A DNA stretch of 64,000 nt from Streptomyces cyaneofuscatus (lineage in GTDB: Bacteria > Actinomycetota > Actinomycetes > Streptomycetales > Streptomycetaceae): contig NZ_JOEM01000011.1 in the NCBI RefSeq assembly GCF_000718135.1, forward strand, positions 1 through 64,000. Reading direction: 5' to 3'. The notes beneath the pieces were generated by a model, which was not told the origin of the DNA, made no database searches, and saw only the letters and a list, made by a program, of their open reading frames with translations. Made by a program: the position numbers and the translations under genes. Of this stretch, positions 1 to 7,728 are shown one piece after another; the first letter of the stretch is position 1, and each line of letters begins with the position of its first letter.

Positions 1-609
1 GCCTGTGCCGGGGGTCAGGTCGAGGACGAGGTCCAGCTGGGTGTCGGGCCCGTCGTCGGGGGCCGTGTCCTTGTCCTTGTCCGTCTGCGCGTCGGGGGCC
101 GGGGCCGGGCGGGGCCCTGCCTCTTCGCCGTAAGCGGGGAGCGGGGTCCACTCCGCCGAGGGTTCCGTCCTCAAACGCCGGACGGGCTGGACGGGTGCCG
201 GGGCGGGCTGGAACTGGTCCAGGTGAAGGGTTCGGCCGGGGTGGACCAGGCGGATCGGCTTGACCAGGGGCTTCGCGGCGGGGGCGGGGGCGGGGGCGGG
301 GTCAGGATCCGGGGCAGGGTCTCCCAGGCCCTCGGGGGCCTCGGAGTCCTCGGGGGACTCCCGGCCCGCCTCCACCGGCACCGGGTCCTCCACAGGCAGC
401 CGGTCCTCCCCCACCAGCCCGTCCCCCGCCGACCGCACCTCCTCCTTCGGGCGGAACAGGGGCGGTGGGGTGGGGAGGGCCGGTCGGTGCAGGGCCACGT
501 CGTCCACCAGCGGCATCGGGGTCTCGCCGCCGGAGGTGCGGCCGTCGTGGTCAGTCAGGGGGTGGGGGTTCTGGTCTGGGGTCACCGGTTCCCGGTTCCT
601 TTCCGTCAT
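1..609 (-). CDS. Proline/acidic-rich hypothetical protein, 3' end outside window
   Basis: An open minus-strand frame starts at an ATG at 609 and runs off the left edge without a stop, giving at least 203 residues. The visible part looks disordered: it is rich in Pro, Glu, Asp and Ala, has an APAPAPAP stretch around residues 103-110, and shows no domain or membrane segment I recognise. It lies 53 bp downstream of the peptidoglycan-binding gene on the same strand, so they may be co-transcribed. The frame was read by hand because it has no stop in the window. The start is uncertain: there is no good Shine-Dalgarno and the spacer is a degenerate GACGG repeat. Function unknown. Confidence 0.6.
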   Translation of the reverse strand, partial: MTERNREPVTPDQNPHPLTDHDGRTSGGETPMPLVDDVALHRPALPTPPPLFRPKEEVRSAGDGLVGEDRLPVEDPVPVEAGRESPEDSEAPEGLGDPAPDPDPAPAPAPAAKPLVKPIRLVHPGRTLHLDQFQPAPAPVQPVRRLRTEPSAEWTPLPAYGEEAGPRPAPAPDAQTDKDKDTAPDDGPDTQLDLVLDLTPGTG

Positions 610-662
610 CCGTCGTCCGTCGTCCGTCAGGTCGATCAAGTCCGTCAGGGCCGTCAAGGCCC
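610..662 (-). repeat. Degenerate TGACGGAC-type short repeats between two genes
   Basis: Read on the minus strand, the spacer is built from variants of TGACGG and GACGGAC (TTGACGGCC, CTGACGGAC, GACGACGG) and ends at the ATG at 609. The units resemble those at 63151-63210, which suggests one family of expandable spacer repeats. Confidence 0.5.
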
Positions 663-1955
663 TCAGGCGAAGAGCCGGCGCCAGGTCTCCGGCCCCGGAT
701 ATCCGTCCGCCGCGCCGCCGCGCCAGCCCTGGGCCCGCTGGAACGCCTCGACGTTGCGGCGGTCCGCCTCGGTCCAGCGGGGGTCGGGGCCCGACACGTA
801 GTGCTTGCCGTATCCCTTCTTCACCAACTGCCGGCCGAGCCGGTCGACATGGCTGTTGGACCGACCCGGCTGGAAATAGCCGCGCCCGGGGAAGGCCACC
901 GAGGTGTTCGGGCTGCCTCCCGTGGCGGCGGCCGGGATGTCGCGGCCGGTGCCCGTCGTCAGCAGGCGCCAGGTGTCCGGGCCGGGGAGGCCGTCCGCCT
1001 CCGCGCCCTTCCACCCCTGGGCCTGCTGGAACGCCTGCGTGGCCCGCCGGTCGGCCTCGCCCCACACCGGCCCGGGCCCGACCGCGTAGAACCGCTTGGC
1101 GCCGCGGGCGATCAGCATCTCGCCGAGCCGGGTGACGTGGGCGTTGTTCGCGCCGGGGCCGAACTGGCCGGCGCCGGGGAAGGCCGTGGCGGAGCCCGAG
1201 CCGGGTGAGCCGCCGCTGACGCCCTTGTAGCGGTAGGCGACGTACCGGTCGGAGTTGCTCCAGTACGCCATGGGCGTCGACTGCTTCCGCGTCTTCGGGC
1301 GCGCCTGCTCGTAGGCGACGTAGTGGGTGCGCGTGTAGTCGGTCCAGCCGCCGAAGATGGTGACGTGGGAGCCCTTGGAGGGGTCGGCGGGGTTGTGGAA
1401 GAGGAGCATGTCGCCGGGCTGGAGGTCGGCGCGGGCGATCCGGGTCCCGTAGCTCGCGAGACTGCCGGTCCATTCGTTGGTGCCGAGGTTCCAGGCCATC
1501 GACACATAGCCGGAGCAGTCCTGGCGGTACCCGTCGGACCAGTACTTCTCCATGCTGTACGGGACCTTCGCGTCGACCCACTTCTTGGCCCGGTTGATGA
1601 TCTCGGCCCGGGTGGTCTTGCGCAGCACCGCGCTGTCCGACGGCGGCCCGGAGGCGCCGGACCCCTTCAGCGGGCCCTTCTCGCCCTGCGGGGTGTCCGG
1701 CAGTGGCTCGGGGTCCTGGTCGGCCCGGGGAGCTCCGGCGGTCCGGCCGGCGGCGGCCGCGGCTCCGGCGGCCCCGCAGGAGAGGACCACCCCGGCGGCG
1801 GTGGCCAGGACCAGGGCGCGGCGGGCGCCGTGGGCGGCGGGGTGGCCCCCGTACCGCACCGGGACCGCGCGCGCGGCGGCCCGCCGCTGCTGGGCGCACC
1901 CCGCACAGGTGCAATCGATGGCGGGCTCGTACTCCTCGAAGACCGGCACAGTCAT
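663..1955 (-). CDS. Secreted NlpC/P60-like hydrolase with two peptidoglycan-binding domains
   Basis: Predicted cell-wall-associated protein of 430 residues. The N-terminus has a short CTCAGC cysteine motif (about residues 15-20), then an Ala-rich membrane or signal segment (about 45-72). The catalytic part (about 112-245) carries DCSGY with the candidate catalytic Cys147 and a later SHVTIF motif supplying the His, as in NlpC/P60-like amidases. Two homologous repeats follow (about 255-335 and 350-430), each ending in AFQxAQGW, then G-PGP-TW, which resemble peptidoglycan-binding domains. I chose the ATG at 1955 because GGAGGGG lies about 8 nt upstream; the frame also has an ATG at 1979 with no such signal. 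The likely role is peptide cleavage or remodelling of peptidoglycan, by family analogy. Confidence 0.8.
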   Translation of the reverse strand: MTVPVFEEYEPAIDCTCAGCAQQRRAAARAVPVRYGGHPAAHGARRALVLATAAGVVLSCGAAGAAAAAGRTAGAPRADQDPEPLPDTPQGEKGPLKGSGASGPPSDSAVLRKTTRAEIINRAKKWVDAKVPYSMEKYWSDGYRQDCSGYVSMAWNLGTNEWTGSLASYGTRIARADLQPGDMLLFHNPADPSKGSHVTIFGGWTDYTRTHYVAYEQARPKTRKQSTPMAYWSNSDRYVAYRYKGVSGGSPGSGSATAFPGAGQFGPGANNAHVTRLGEMLIARGAKRFYAVGPGPVWGEADRRATQAFQQAQGWKGAEADGLPGPDTWRLLTTGTGRDIPAAATGGSPNTSVAFPGRGYFQPGRSNSHVDRLGRQLVKKGYGKHYVSGPDPRWTEADRRNVEAFQRAQGWRGGAADGYPGPETWRRLFA

Positions 1956-1970
1956 GCGATTCCCCTCCGC

Positions 1971-1998
1971 ACTCGTCACTCGTCACTCGTCACTCGTC
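1971..1998. repeat. Four perfect tandem copies of ACTCGTC
   Basis: Four head-to-tail copies of the 7-mer ACTCGTC sit immediately upstream of the peptidoglycan-binding gene and end about 16 bp before its start codon. They lie within its probable 5' leader. Confidence 0.9.
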
Positions 1999-2139
1999 AA
2001 GATCTTTGGGCGCAACGCGACGGGCGCCAGTGTCTTAACTCTCCCGACATAAGGCATTTTGACGGACCAATGAGAAAAAACGACCATCTGACAGGGCGTG
2101 GCGGCGGGTAAATGGTCTGGAGCACCCGCCGGAGTCGGG

Positions 2140-2145
2140 TAGAGT
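2140..2145 (+). promoter_or_regulatory. Possible -10 element of the tRNA-Lys promoter
   Basis: TAGAGT lies 16 bp before the tRNA gene and fits an actinobacterial -10 hexamer (TANNNT). A -35 of TGGAGC stands 16 bp upstream but is weak. Proposed from position only. Confidence 0.35.
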
Positions 2146-2160
2146 TCTCCAGGTCAGCAG

Positions 2161-2234
2161 GCGCCGTTAGCTCAGTTGGTTAGAGCAGCTGACTCTTAAT
2201 CAGCGGGTCCGGGGTTCGAGTCCCTGACGGCGCA
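2161..2234 (+). tRNA. tRNA-Lys (anticodon CUU)
   Basis: A 74-nt cloverleaf can be folded by eye. The acceptor arms GCGCCGT and ACGGCGC pair and are followed by discriminator A. There is a D-arm (GCTC...GAGC), an anticodon stem GCTGA/TCAGC with loop CTCTTAA giving anticodon CTT, and a T-arm containing GGTTCGAGTCC. CCA is not encoded. It reads AAG, the preferred lysine codon in high-GC genomes. No integrase lies nearby, so there is no sign that an element has inserted here. Confidence 0.97.
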
Positions 2235-2240
2235 CGCACC

Positions 2241-2277
2241 ATCAAGGCCCCCTCACCGAGCGTGAGGGGGCCTTGAT
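2241..2277 (+). terminator. Terminator hairpin after tRNA-Lys
   Basis: A perfect 16-bp inverted repeat (ATCAAGGCCCCCTCAC and its complement) with a 5-nt loop starts 7 bp after the tRNA. It has the position and strength of a factor-independent terminator. Confidence 0.85.
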
Positions 2278-2396
2278 CATTCCCCGTTCCAGGACCGGCG
2301 ACACCGGCACACCGTCAACGCACAGCGACAACAGGGGTGCGGAGAGTCACGGACCGGCGGCAAAGGGGCGCACGTTACGTGACTGCGGACGGCCCC

Positions 2397-3434
2397 CTAC
2401 TTCGTGGCGCGGGCCAGGCCGAGCGCGTACTCCGGCCACCACGCGCCCGCCTTCGGGCCGCCCTTGCAGTCGCCGTCGGACTCGCCGGGGCGCTTGATCC
2501 ACAGGTAGGCGTCGACCATGTCGTCGCCGGTCGTCGTGGTGGGGGGCTCGCCCAGCGCGCGGCCGGGCGGGTTGCACCAGGTCTCGGCCGGGTCGCCGCC
2601 CTCGTAGGGGCCGTTGCCGTTGCGGCTGGTGTCGATGACGAAGGGCTTGTCCCCGACCTTCACCGACAGCTTCCTGCCGAACTCCGTACTGACGGCCGTC
2701 GTCCGGAAGTTGGAGACATTGAGCGAGAAGCCGTCGGCCTTCTCGATGCCGGCCCGCCGGAGCGGCTCGTGCAGGGCCTCGGGCGACTGCCAGCCCGCGT
2801 TGCCCGCGTCCACGTAGACCTGGGTGGCGGGCTGCTGCTTCAGCCGTTCGACGGCGGACTCGATCAGGGCGTACCGCTCGTCGTGGTGCTCCTGGGGCGT
2901 GCAGCCGTCGACCAGGTGGAGGAGGGCGTCCGGCTCCAGGATCACGGTGGCCCGACGGTCCCCGATGCCCTGGGCGACGCCGTCCACCCAGGCCCGGTAG
3001 GCGTTGCCGTCGGCGGCGCCGCCCTTGGAGAACTGGCCGCAGTCGCGGTACGGGATGTTGTAGAGGACCAGCAGCGCGTGCCGGTCCGCCTTCGCGGCCG
3101 CCTTGGTGACCCGCCGCGCCTCGCCCTCCGGGTCCTCCGGGCCGATCCACTCGCCGACCGGCTGCTCGGCGATCTTCCGGATCAGGTCGGCCTTCTCCTG
3201 GTCGCCGTCCTTCTCGTACGTGGCGACCTGCCGGGCCGCCGTGCCGTCCGGGTCCACCCAGTAGGGGTCCTTCGCCTCGGGCTGCTGGCCGACGACCGCA
3301 GGGCCGCCGTCCGTACCCCCGTCACCGCCACGGCCGCCGTCACCGGAGCAGCCGGCCAGGAGGAGGGCGGCGCAGACCGCCGCCGCCGTACCGGCCGACC
3401 TGAGGCCGGTGTAGCCGGTGTAACCGCCGTACAT
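2397..3434 (-). CDS. Glycoside hydrolase family 6 lipoprotein (endoglucanase/cellobiohydrolase-like)
   Basis: Predicted beta-1,4-glucanase of 345 residues. The N-terminus is a lipoprotein signal with lipobox LLAGCS (Cys29), so the mature enzyme should be anchored to the outer face of the membrane. After a Gly-rich linker, the GH6 core runs from about residue 55 to the end. It includes LYNIPYRDCGQ (Asp131), ILEPDAL (Asp169, the position of the general acid in GH6) and the late WIKRPGESDG block typical of bacterial GH6. It lies after the tRNA terminator on the opposite strand and is probably monocistronic. No CebR-type palindrome is visible upstream. Substrate (cellulose or another beta-glucan) is inferred from the family. 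Confidence 0.88.
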   Translation of the reverse strand: MYGGYTGYTGLRSAGTAAAVCAALLLAGCSGDGGRGGDGGTDGGPAVVGQQPEAKDPYWVDPDGTAARQVATYEKDGDQEKADLIRKIAEQPVGEWIGPEDPEGEARRVTKAAAKADRHALLVLYNIPYRDCGQFSKGGAADGNAYRAWVDGVAQGIGDRRATVILEPDALLHLVDGCTPQEHHDERYALIESAVERLKQQPATQVYVDAGNAGWQSPEALHEPLRRAGIEKADGFSLNVSNFRTTAVSTEFGRKLSVKVGDKPFVIDTSRNGNGPYEGGDPAETWCNPPGRALGEPPTTTTGDDMVDAYLWIKRPGESDGDCKGGPKAGAWWPEYALGLARATK

Positions 3435-3790
3435 CCACTCCCCCTCGGGTGCGCTTCGCCTGCACCGCTGTCACGGGTCGCGCCTCTGTGCTGCCGGTCC
3501 CGGTCATCCTGACACAGGGACCGGGGCCGTCCGGCGGCGGTGCCGCTGCGTCCCCGCCGTCACCCAGAGGCACCGGGTTCCGGACATCCTGTTCGAAACC
3601 GGCTCCTGCGGGGTACCCGTCCCCCTACAGTGGCGGCAGAGACCGACCCCGTACCGCACGGTCCTCCCGTACCGCGCCGGGCGACTCCCGCGGCCCGGTG
3701 CACACGGTCGAGGCCGGCCCGGACGGCGCGCCCCTCGCGGGGCGGGCCGACCGGGCCGGATGTCCTTCACCCGCCCGCCCGCATGCCCGC
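3435..3790. other. Intergenic stretch without a convincing gene
   Basis: These 356 bp separate the GH6 start from the sortase stop. I see no conserved coding frame; an 88-codon frame at 3504-3770 on the minus strand has composition like translated non-coding DNA. The left part should hold the GH6 promoter. The right part holds the hairpin at 3714-3759. Confidence 0.5.
3714..3759 (-). terminator. GC-rich hairpin downstream of the sortase gene
   Basis: The arms CCGGCCCGG...CGCCCC and GGGGCG...CCGGGCCGG pair around a TCGC loop with a few mismatches. The hairpin lies 32 bp beyond the sortase stop. It has no T-tract, as is common in Streptomyces. Confidence 0.5.
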
Positions 3791-4450
3791 CTAGGCGCCC
3801 CGCGCCCCCGTGAGGTAGGCCGAGACCACGACGTTCGCCGTGTACGAGCGGGACTTCTGGTCGTACTTTCCGCCGCAGGTGATCAGCCGCAGCTCCGCCC
3901 GGCCGTCCACGCGGGGCCCGTACGCCTTCTCGGCGTCGAAGCGTTCGCGGGTGACGACCTGGACGTCGTCGACGGTGAACTCGGCGACGCTGCCGTCCTC
4001 CCGGACCACCTTCACCTTCTCGCCGGGCCGGACCGCGCTGAGCCCGTAGAAGACGGCGGGCTTGGTCTCGGTGTCGGCATGGCCGACGAGCAGGGCCGCC
4101 CCCTCGGCGCCGGGCTCGGTGCCCTTGCCGTACCAGCCGGCCGTCTGCGGCAGGTCGTACGGGGGCGGGTCGATGGCCCCGTCCTGGTCGAGGCCGCGCC
4201 GGACGACCGGCGCGTCGATCCCGACGGAGGGGACCTCCACACTGCGCGGGGCGGCGCCCTCGACCGGTTCGTGCGCCGGGGGCAGCGGGGCCCCGAGCGG
4301 ACGGCCGACCGCGGCGACGTCCCCCGTGGTCGGGGCGGACATCCCGCCGGACGCGTCACGCCCCCAGAGCCAGAGGCCGAGCAGCAGCACGGCCCAGGCC
4401 ACACCGGTCAGCAGTCGCCCGGTGCCTGCCGGGCGGTCCGGGGCGGACAT
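3791..4450 (-). CDS. Class F sortase
   Basis: Predicted membrane-anchored transpeptidase of 219 residues that cleaves a sorting signal and links surface proteins to the wall. An N-terminal membrane segment (about residues 12-30) is followed by a sortase fold with all three catalytic residues visible: His124 in LVGHADT, Cys192 in LITCGG and Arg201 in KSRSYTANVVV. Size and motif spacing match actinobacterial class F sortases, whose substrates are poorly defined. The gene follows the membrane-anchored surface protein with a single base between stop and start, so the two are surely co-transcribed and the neighbour is the obvious candidate partner. Confidence 0.88.
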   Translation of the reverse strand: MSAPDRPAGTGRLLTGVAWAVLLLGLWLWGRDASGGMSAPTTGDVAAVGRPLGAPLPPAHEPVEGAAPRSVEVPSVGIDAPVVRRGLDQDGAIDPPPYDLPQTAGWYGKGTEPGAEGAALLVGHADTETKPAVFYGLSAVRPGEKVKVVREDGSVAEFTVDDVQVVTRERFDAEKAYGPRVDGRAELRLITCGGKYDQKSRSYTANVVVSAYLTGARGA

Positions 4451-4451
4451 G

Positions 4452-5018
4452 TCAGTCCGCGGCCGGGTCGCGGCGGCGGCGCGAGGTGCGCAGGGCGAAG
4501 GCCACGGAGGCGACGGCGGCGAGGACGAGGCCGATCACCGCGTGCCGGGTGCCGGGGCCCTCGGACTCGGCTCCCCGCTCGGCGAGGACGGCGGTGCCTC
4601 CGCCGCCTGCCTTGACGGGGGCCACGGGCGAGGGGCGGGTGTGGTGGATGACGGTGAGGGTGCCGGTCGCCTTGCCCTGGCCGTCCTTGCACGTCACCCA
4701 GACGTCGTAGGAGCGGGGTTCGGCGTCGGAGCGGATGGTGGCCTCGGCGTAGAGGCCCTTGTCGTCGGCGGGGGTGAAGTGGGCTTCCGAGACGAAGGCG
4801 TCGGAGTTGCCCTTGGCCTGACGGCCCTTGCCGCAGACGTCGACCCAGAGTTCGACCTGACCGCCCGGGGCGATCGTGGACGGGGTGACCGACACGGTGC
4901 CGGTTCTCCGGTCGTCGTCACCGGCCCGGGCGGCCGGGGTTGCCTGGGCGGCGGACCCCGGCAGGGCTATGAGCGCGGCCGCCGCTGCGGCACAGAACGT
5001 GATGGGCGTGGAACGCAT
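4452..5018 (-). CDS. Secreted surface protein with C-terminal membrane anchor, sortase F partner candidate
   Basis: Protein of 188 residues with a clear Sec signal peptide (about 1-28), an extracellular beta-type region of about 100 residues with two Cys (in DVCGKG and VTCKDG) that could form a disulfide, a flexible Pro/Gly region, a membrane span (AVIGLVLAAVASVAFAL) and an RTSRRRR tail. This is the layout of a sorting substrate, but there is no LPxTG or LAxTG before the span. Either the class F sortase uses another motif or the protein simply stays in the membrane. The start is supported by AGGAGG about 7 nt upstream. I do not recognise the extracellular domain. Confidence 0.75.
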   Translation of the reverse strand: MRSTPITFCAAAAAALIALPGSAAQATPAARAGDDDRRTGTVSVTPSTIAPGGQVELWVDVCGKGRQAKGNSDAFVSEAHFTPADDKGLYAEATIRSDAEPRSYDVWVTCKDGQGKATGTLTVIHHTRPSPVAPVKAGGGGTAVLAERGAESEGPGTRHAVIGLVLAAVASVAFALRTSRRRRDPAAD

Positions 5019-5109
5019 CGTGAACCTCCTAGGGGAAGGTTCACGCCTGGGCCCGGGGCCCGCATCCGCAGTCCTCCATTCGAGCGACCTCGGATGAGGG
5101 CCCCGCAGG

Positions 5110-5916
5110 TCAGGGGCGGTCCGCCTGGTCCGGCAGGTCGATGAGGTCGACCAGGTCCGCGATGGAGTCGACGACGTGGGACGGCCGGAACGGGTAGCGG
5201 TCGATGTCCGCGACGCCCGTCAGGCCGGTGAGGACCAGGAACGTCTGCATCCCCGCCTCCAGACCGGCCAGCACGTCGGTGTCCATCCGGTCGCCGATCA
5301 TGGCGCTGGTCTCGGAGTGGGCGCCGATGGCGTTGAGCCCGGTCCGCATCATCAGCGGGTTGGGCTTGCCCGCGAAGTACGGCTTCTTGCCGGTGGCCTT
5401 GGTGATCAGGGCGGCGACCGCACCGGTGGCGGGCAGCGGGCCCTCGGCGGACGGCCCGGTCTCGTCCGGGTTGGTGCAGATGAAGCGGGCACCCGCGTTG
5501 ATCAGCCGGATCGCCTTGGTGAGCGCCTCGAAGCTGTACGTACGGGTCTCGCCGAGCACCACGTAGTCCGGGGCGTGGTCGGTCAGCACGTACCCGATGT
5601 CGTGCAGCGCGGTGGTGAGCCCCGCCTCGCCGATGACGTACGCCGTGCCGCCGGGGCGCTGGTCGTCCAGGAACTGGGCGGTGGCCAGGGCGGAGGTCCA
5701 GATGTTCTTCACGGGCACGTCCAGGCCCATGCGGGCGAGGCGGGCGTGCAGGTCGCGCGCGGTGTAGATGGAGTTGTTGGTGAGGACGAGGAAGGGGAGC
5801 CCGGAATCCCGCAGCCGCTTGATGAAGGCGTCGGCGCCCGGGATCGGGGTGCCCTCGTGGATGAGGACGCCGTCCATGTCGGTGAGCCAGGAAGTGATCG
5901 GCTTGCGGTCTGCCAT
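5110..5916 (-). CDS. HAD-IIA (NagD-like) phosphatase
   Basis: Cytoplasmic HAD-superfamily hydrolase of 268 residues. The nucleophile motif is TDMDGVL near the N-terminus, followed by VLTNNS (motif II), an alpha/beta cap, FAGKPNP (motif III Lys) and IGDRMDTD (motif IV). This order is that of the NagD/phosphoglycolate phosphatase-like IIA subfamily, which dephosphorylates small phosphometabolites such as nucleotides or 2-phosphoglycolate. The start at 5916 has AGGAGT upstream. It lies downstream of the exported phosphodiesterase on the same strand, with the hairpin at 5947-5986 between them, so the two may be expressed separately. Confidence 0.87.
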   Translation of the reverse strand: MADRKPITSWLTDMDGVLIHEGTPIPGADAFIKRLRDSGLPFLVLTNNSIYTARDLHARLARMGLDVPVKNIWTSALATAQFLDDQRPGGTAYVIGEAGLTTALHDIGYVLTDHAPDYVVLGETRTYSFEALTKAIRLINAGARFICTNPDETGPSAEGPLPATGAVAALITKATGKKPYFAGKPNPLMMRTGLNAIGAHSETSAMIGDRMDTDVLAGLEAGMQTFLVLTGLTGVADIDRYPFRPSHVVDSIADLVDLIDLPDQADRP

Positions 5917-5946
5917 GTGCGGGGACTCCTGCCGTACGTACTGCAC

Positions 5947-5986
5947 GCTGGGGGTGCCCGGACCACGCCGTCCCGGCACCCCCAGC
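5947..5986 (-). terminator. Hairpin downstream of the exported phosphodiesterase
   Basis: Arms of 12 bp (GCTGGGGGTGCC and its complement) enclose a 16-nt loop just after the phosphodiesterase stop. It could end that transcript before the NagD-like gene. Confidence 0.6.
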
Positions 5987-5990
5987 ATAA

Positions 5991-7535
5991 TTAGCTCGCT
6001 GTGATCTTGACCCCGTCGATCACCCAGTACCAGTTGTTGGCGCCGGTGTAGTGGAAGCGGAAGCTGACGCTGGTCGCCCCGGCCGGGACGCTCAGGCCGA
6101 GCGACTGCGGCTGGGAGATCACGTCCGAGGTGTAGGAGCGGACGAGGGTCGGGGTTCCGCCGTTCCAGGAGGCGAGGACGCGGGCGCTCTGGCTGCCCTC
6201 CTGCCGGTACAGGGTGGTGAAGTCCAGCGTGACGGTGGACTTGCCGCCGACCGCGTACGCCGGGGTGACCAGTGTGGAGTCGAACGGGCCGGAGGAGGCC
6301 TTGTCGTCCCACTCGTCGGAGTCGGCCACCGCGAAGATCCCGCGCGAGCGGACGTTCAGCTCACGGGACTGGTCGCGCTGGGAGCGGCTCCAGAACTCGT
6401 CGGTGGCGAAGGACCAGCCGCGCCACTCGGCGACGCCCCCGGTGCCCATCGCCGCGTTGATGACCGACCAGCCGCTCGGCGCGGTGTGGGTCCAGCCGAG
6501 GACGCCGGCCGGGATGCCGGTCTCGTCGACGCGTCCGGCGAGCGCCGGGTAGAGGGCCTCGAAGGGGTCGGTGGAGCGCTCCTGGATCGGCTTGCCGTCC
6601 AGGCCCCAGGCGGGGTCGGGGGCGATGCCGAGCTGCTTGAAGACGGTGGCGGCGACATCGACGAGCCGGGTGTCGCCGGGCGTGGCGCCGGCGGCGATGC
6701 CGGGGCCCTGGGCGAGGACGAAGGTGCGGCGCTCCTCGATGGTGCTGCCGCCGTGGCCGCCCGCGTTGGTGTGGCCGTGGTCGGTGGCGACGATGACGGT
6801 CCACCGCTCGGTGGCGTAGGTCGGGCGGGCCTTGATCGCGGCGAGGAGGCGGCCGAGGTAGCCGTCGATGACGTCGATCGCCTGGCGGTACTGGGCGCTG
6901 GCCGCGCCGAGGTTGTGGCCGACGATGTCGACCTGGCCGAGGTAGGCGAAGACGACGTCCGGGTTCTGGTTGCGCAGGATCGACTCGGTGTCGGCGGCGA
7001 TGGTGGCGTCGTGGCCGGTGTAGCCGTCACGGTCGCCGTCCAGGACGAGCTTGGCGTCGGCGCCCGCGGTGACCGTGCCCTGGGCGTCCAGGGGCTTCCA
7101 GTCGACGGCGGCGTACGTGGAGAGCTGGGGCCGGACCTGGGCGAGGCGGGCGAGGAAGCCGGGGTAGCGCGTGTAGTTCTTTCCGGCGAAGGAGTTGTCC
7201 TTCACGCCGTGCTTGTCGGGCCAGACGCCGGTGGAGATGGTCGACCAGCCGGGGCCGGAGGAGGTGGCGGCCATCGGGTTGGCGTACAGCAGAGAGGTGC
7301 CGTACGTGCCGTTCGCCATCATCGCCTTGAGGTGCGGGGCGCTCGCGGCGGCGATGACGTCGTGGCGGAGCCCGTCGATGCCGACGACGAGCACCTTGTC
7401 CTTGCTGGTGCCGTCCGGGAGCGTGGGCGGGGCTGCGTGGGCGGTGGTGGCGGTGGCGAGGGAGCCGACGGCGGCGACGGAGGCAGCGGCGGCGGTGGTG
7501 GCGAGCACGGAGCGTCGGGACATGCCTCGGGACAC
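5991..7535 (-). CDS. Tat-exported alkaline phosphatase-superfamily phosphodiesterase
   Basis: Predicted extracellular hydrolase of 514 residues. A twin-arginine signal (SRRSVLATT, then an Ala-rich stretch ending ATTAHA) precedes a nucleotide pyrophosphatase/phosphodiesterase-type core. Metal and catalytic motifs are visible: VVGIDGL, SGPGWSTISTG (candidate Thr nucleophile), YLGQVDIVGHN and VATDHGHTNAGGHGG. The last 150 or so residues look like a beta-sandwich that may bind ligand or wall. The GTG at 7535 was chosen because GGAGG lies 5 nt upstream; an ATG at 7523 is the alternative. Its upstream region carries the 16-bp site also found before the phosphonate operon. It may release phosphonate or phosphoester ligands outside the cell. 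Phosphonoacetate hydrolase belongs to the same superfamily, but the substrate here is unknown. Confidence 0.85.
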   Translation of the reverse strand: MSRGMSRRSVLATTAAAASVAAVGSLATATTAHAAPPTLPDGTSKDKVLVVGIDGLRHDVIAAASAPHLKAMMANGTYGTSLLYANPMAATSSGPGWSTISTGVWPDKHGVKDNSFAGKNYTRYPGFLARLAQVRPQLSTYAAVDWKPLDAQGTVTAGADAKLVLDGDRDGYTGHDATIAADTESILRNQNPDVVFAYLGQVDIVGHNLGAASAQYRQAIDVIDGYLGRLLAAIKARPTYATERWTVIVATDHGHTNAGGHGGSTIEERRTFVLAQGPGIAAGATPGDTRLVDVAATVFKQLGIAPDPAWGLDGKPIQERSTDPFEALYPALAGRVDETGIPAGVLGWTHTAPSGWSVINAAMGTGGVAEWRGWSFATDEFWSRSQRDQSRELNVRSRGIFAVADSDEWDDKASSGPFDSTLVTPAYAVGGKSTVTLDFTTLYRQEGSQSARVLASWNGGTPTLVRSYTSDVISQPQSLGLSVPAGATSVSFRFHYTGANNWYWVIDGVKITAS

Positions 7536-7593
7536 GTGATCCTCCAGGGAACGAGTGGGACGGGGCGGGGCGGGAACTTCGTGAACTGCCTTC

Positions 7594-7609
7594 TGGACCA
7601 GACCCGTTA
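7594..7609 (-). promoter_or_regulatory. GntR-type operator copy 2 (TGGACCAGACCCGTTA)
   Basis: This 16-mer matches the site at 13514-13529 in 15 of 16 positions and has the same orientation relative to its gene. Its TGGACCAGACCC core resembles the TGGTCTAGACCA type of site bound by HutC/GntR regulators. It lies 59 bp upstream of the phosphodiesterase start. A GTTCAC word, the half-site of a Streptomyces PHO box, follows toward the gene at about 7581-7586. Confidence 0.6.
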
Positions 7610-7641
7610 CCTTTGCGAGATAAGTGGGCGGAGTCCAGAGC

Positions 7642-7690
7642 TTCGCGGTGCGGGATGCGGGATTCGCGGTGCGGGATTCGCGGTGCGGGA
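7642..7690. repeat. Three copies of TTCGCGGTGCGGGA
   Basis: Perfect 14-mers at 7642-7655, 7663-7676 and 7677-7690 lie between the binding-protein gene and the phosphodiesterase promoter. The last two are in direct tandem. Confidence 0.85.
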
Positions 7691-7728
7691 TGGACCTTCG
7701 CAGGGAACGGTGGCCGAAAGGTGGCCGG

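Noticed and set aside
2161..2234. tRNA-Lys as an integration site of a mobile element
   Set aside because: No integrase, no repeat of the tRNA 3' end elsewhere in the window, and housekeeping-type genes on both sides.
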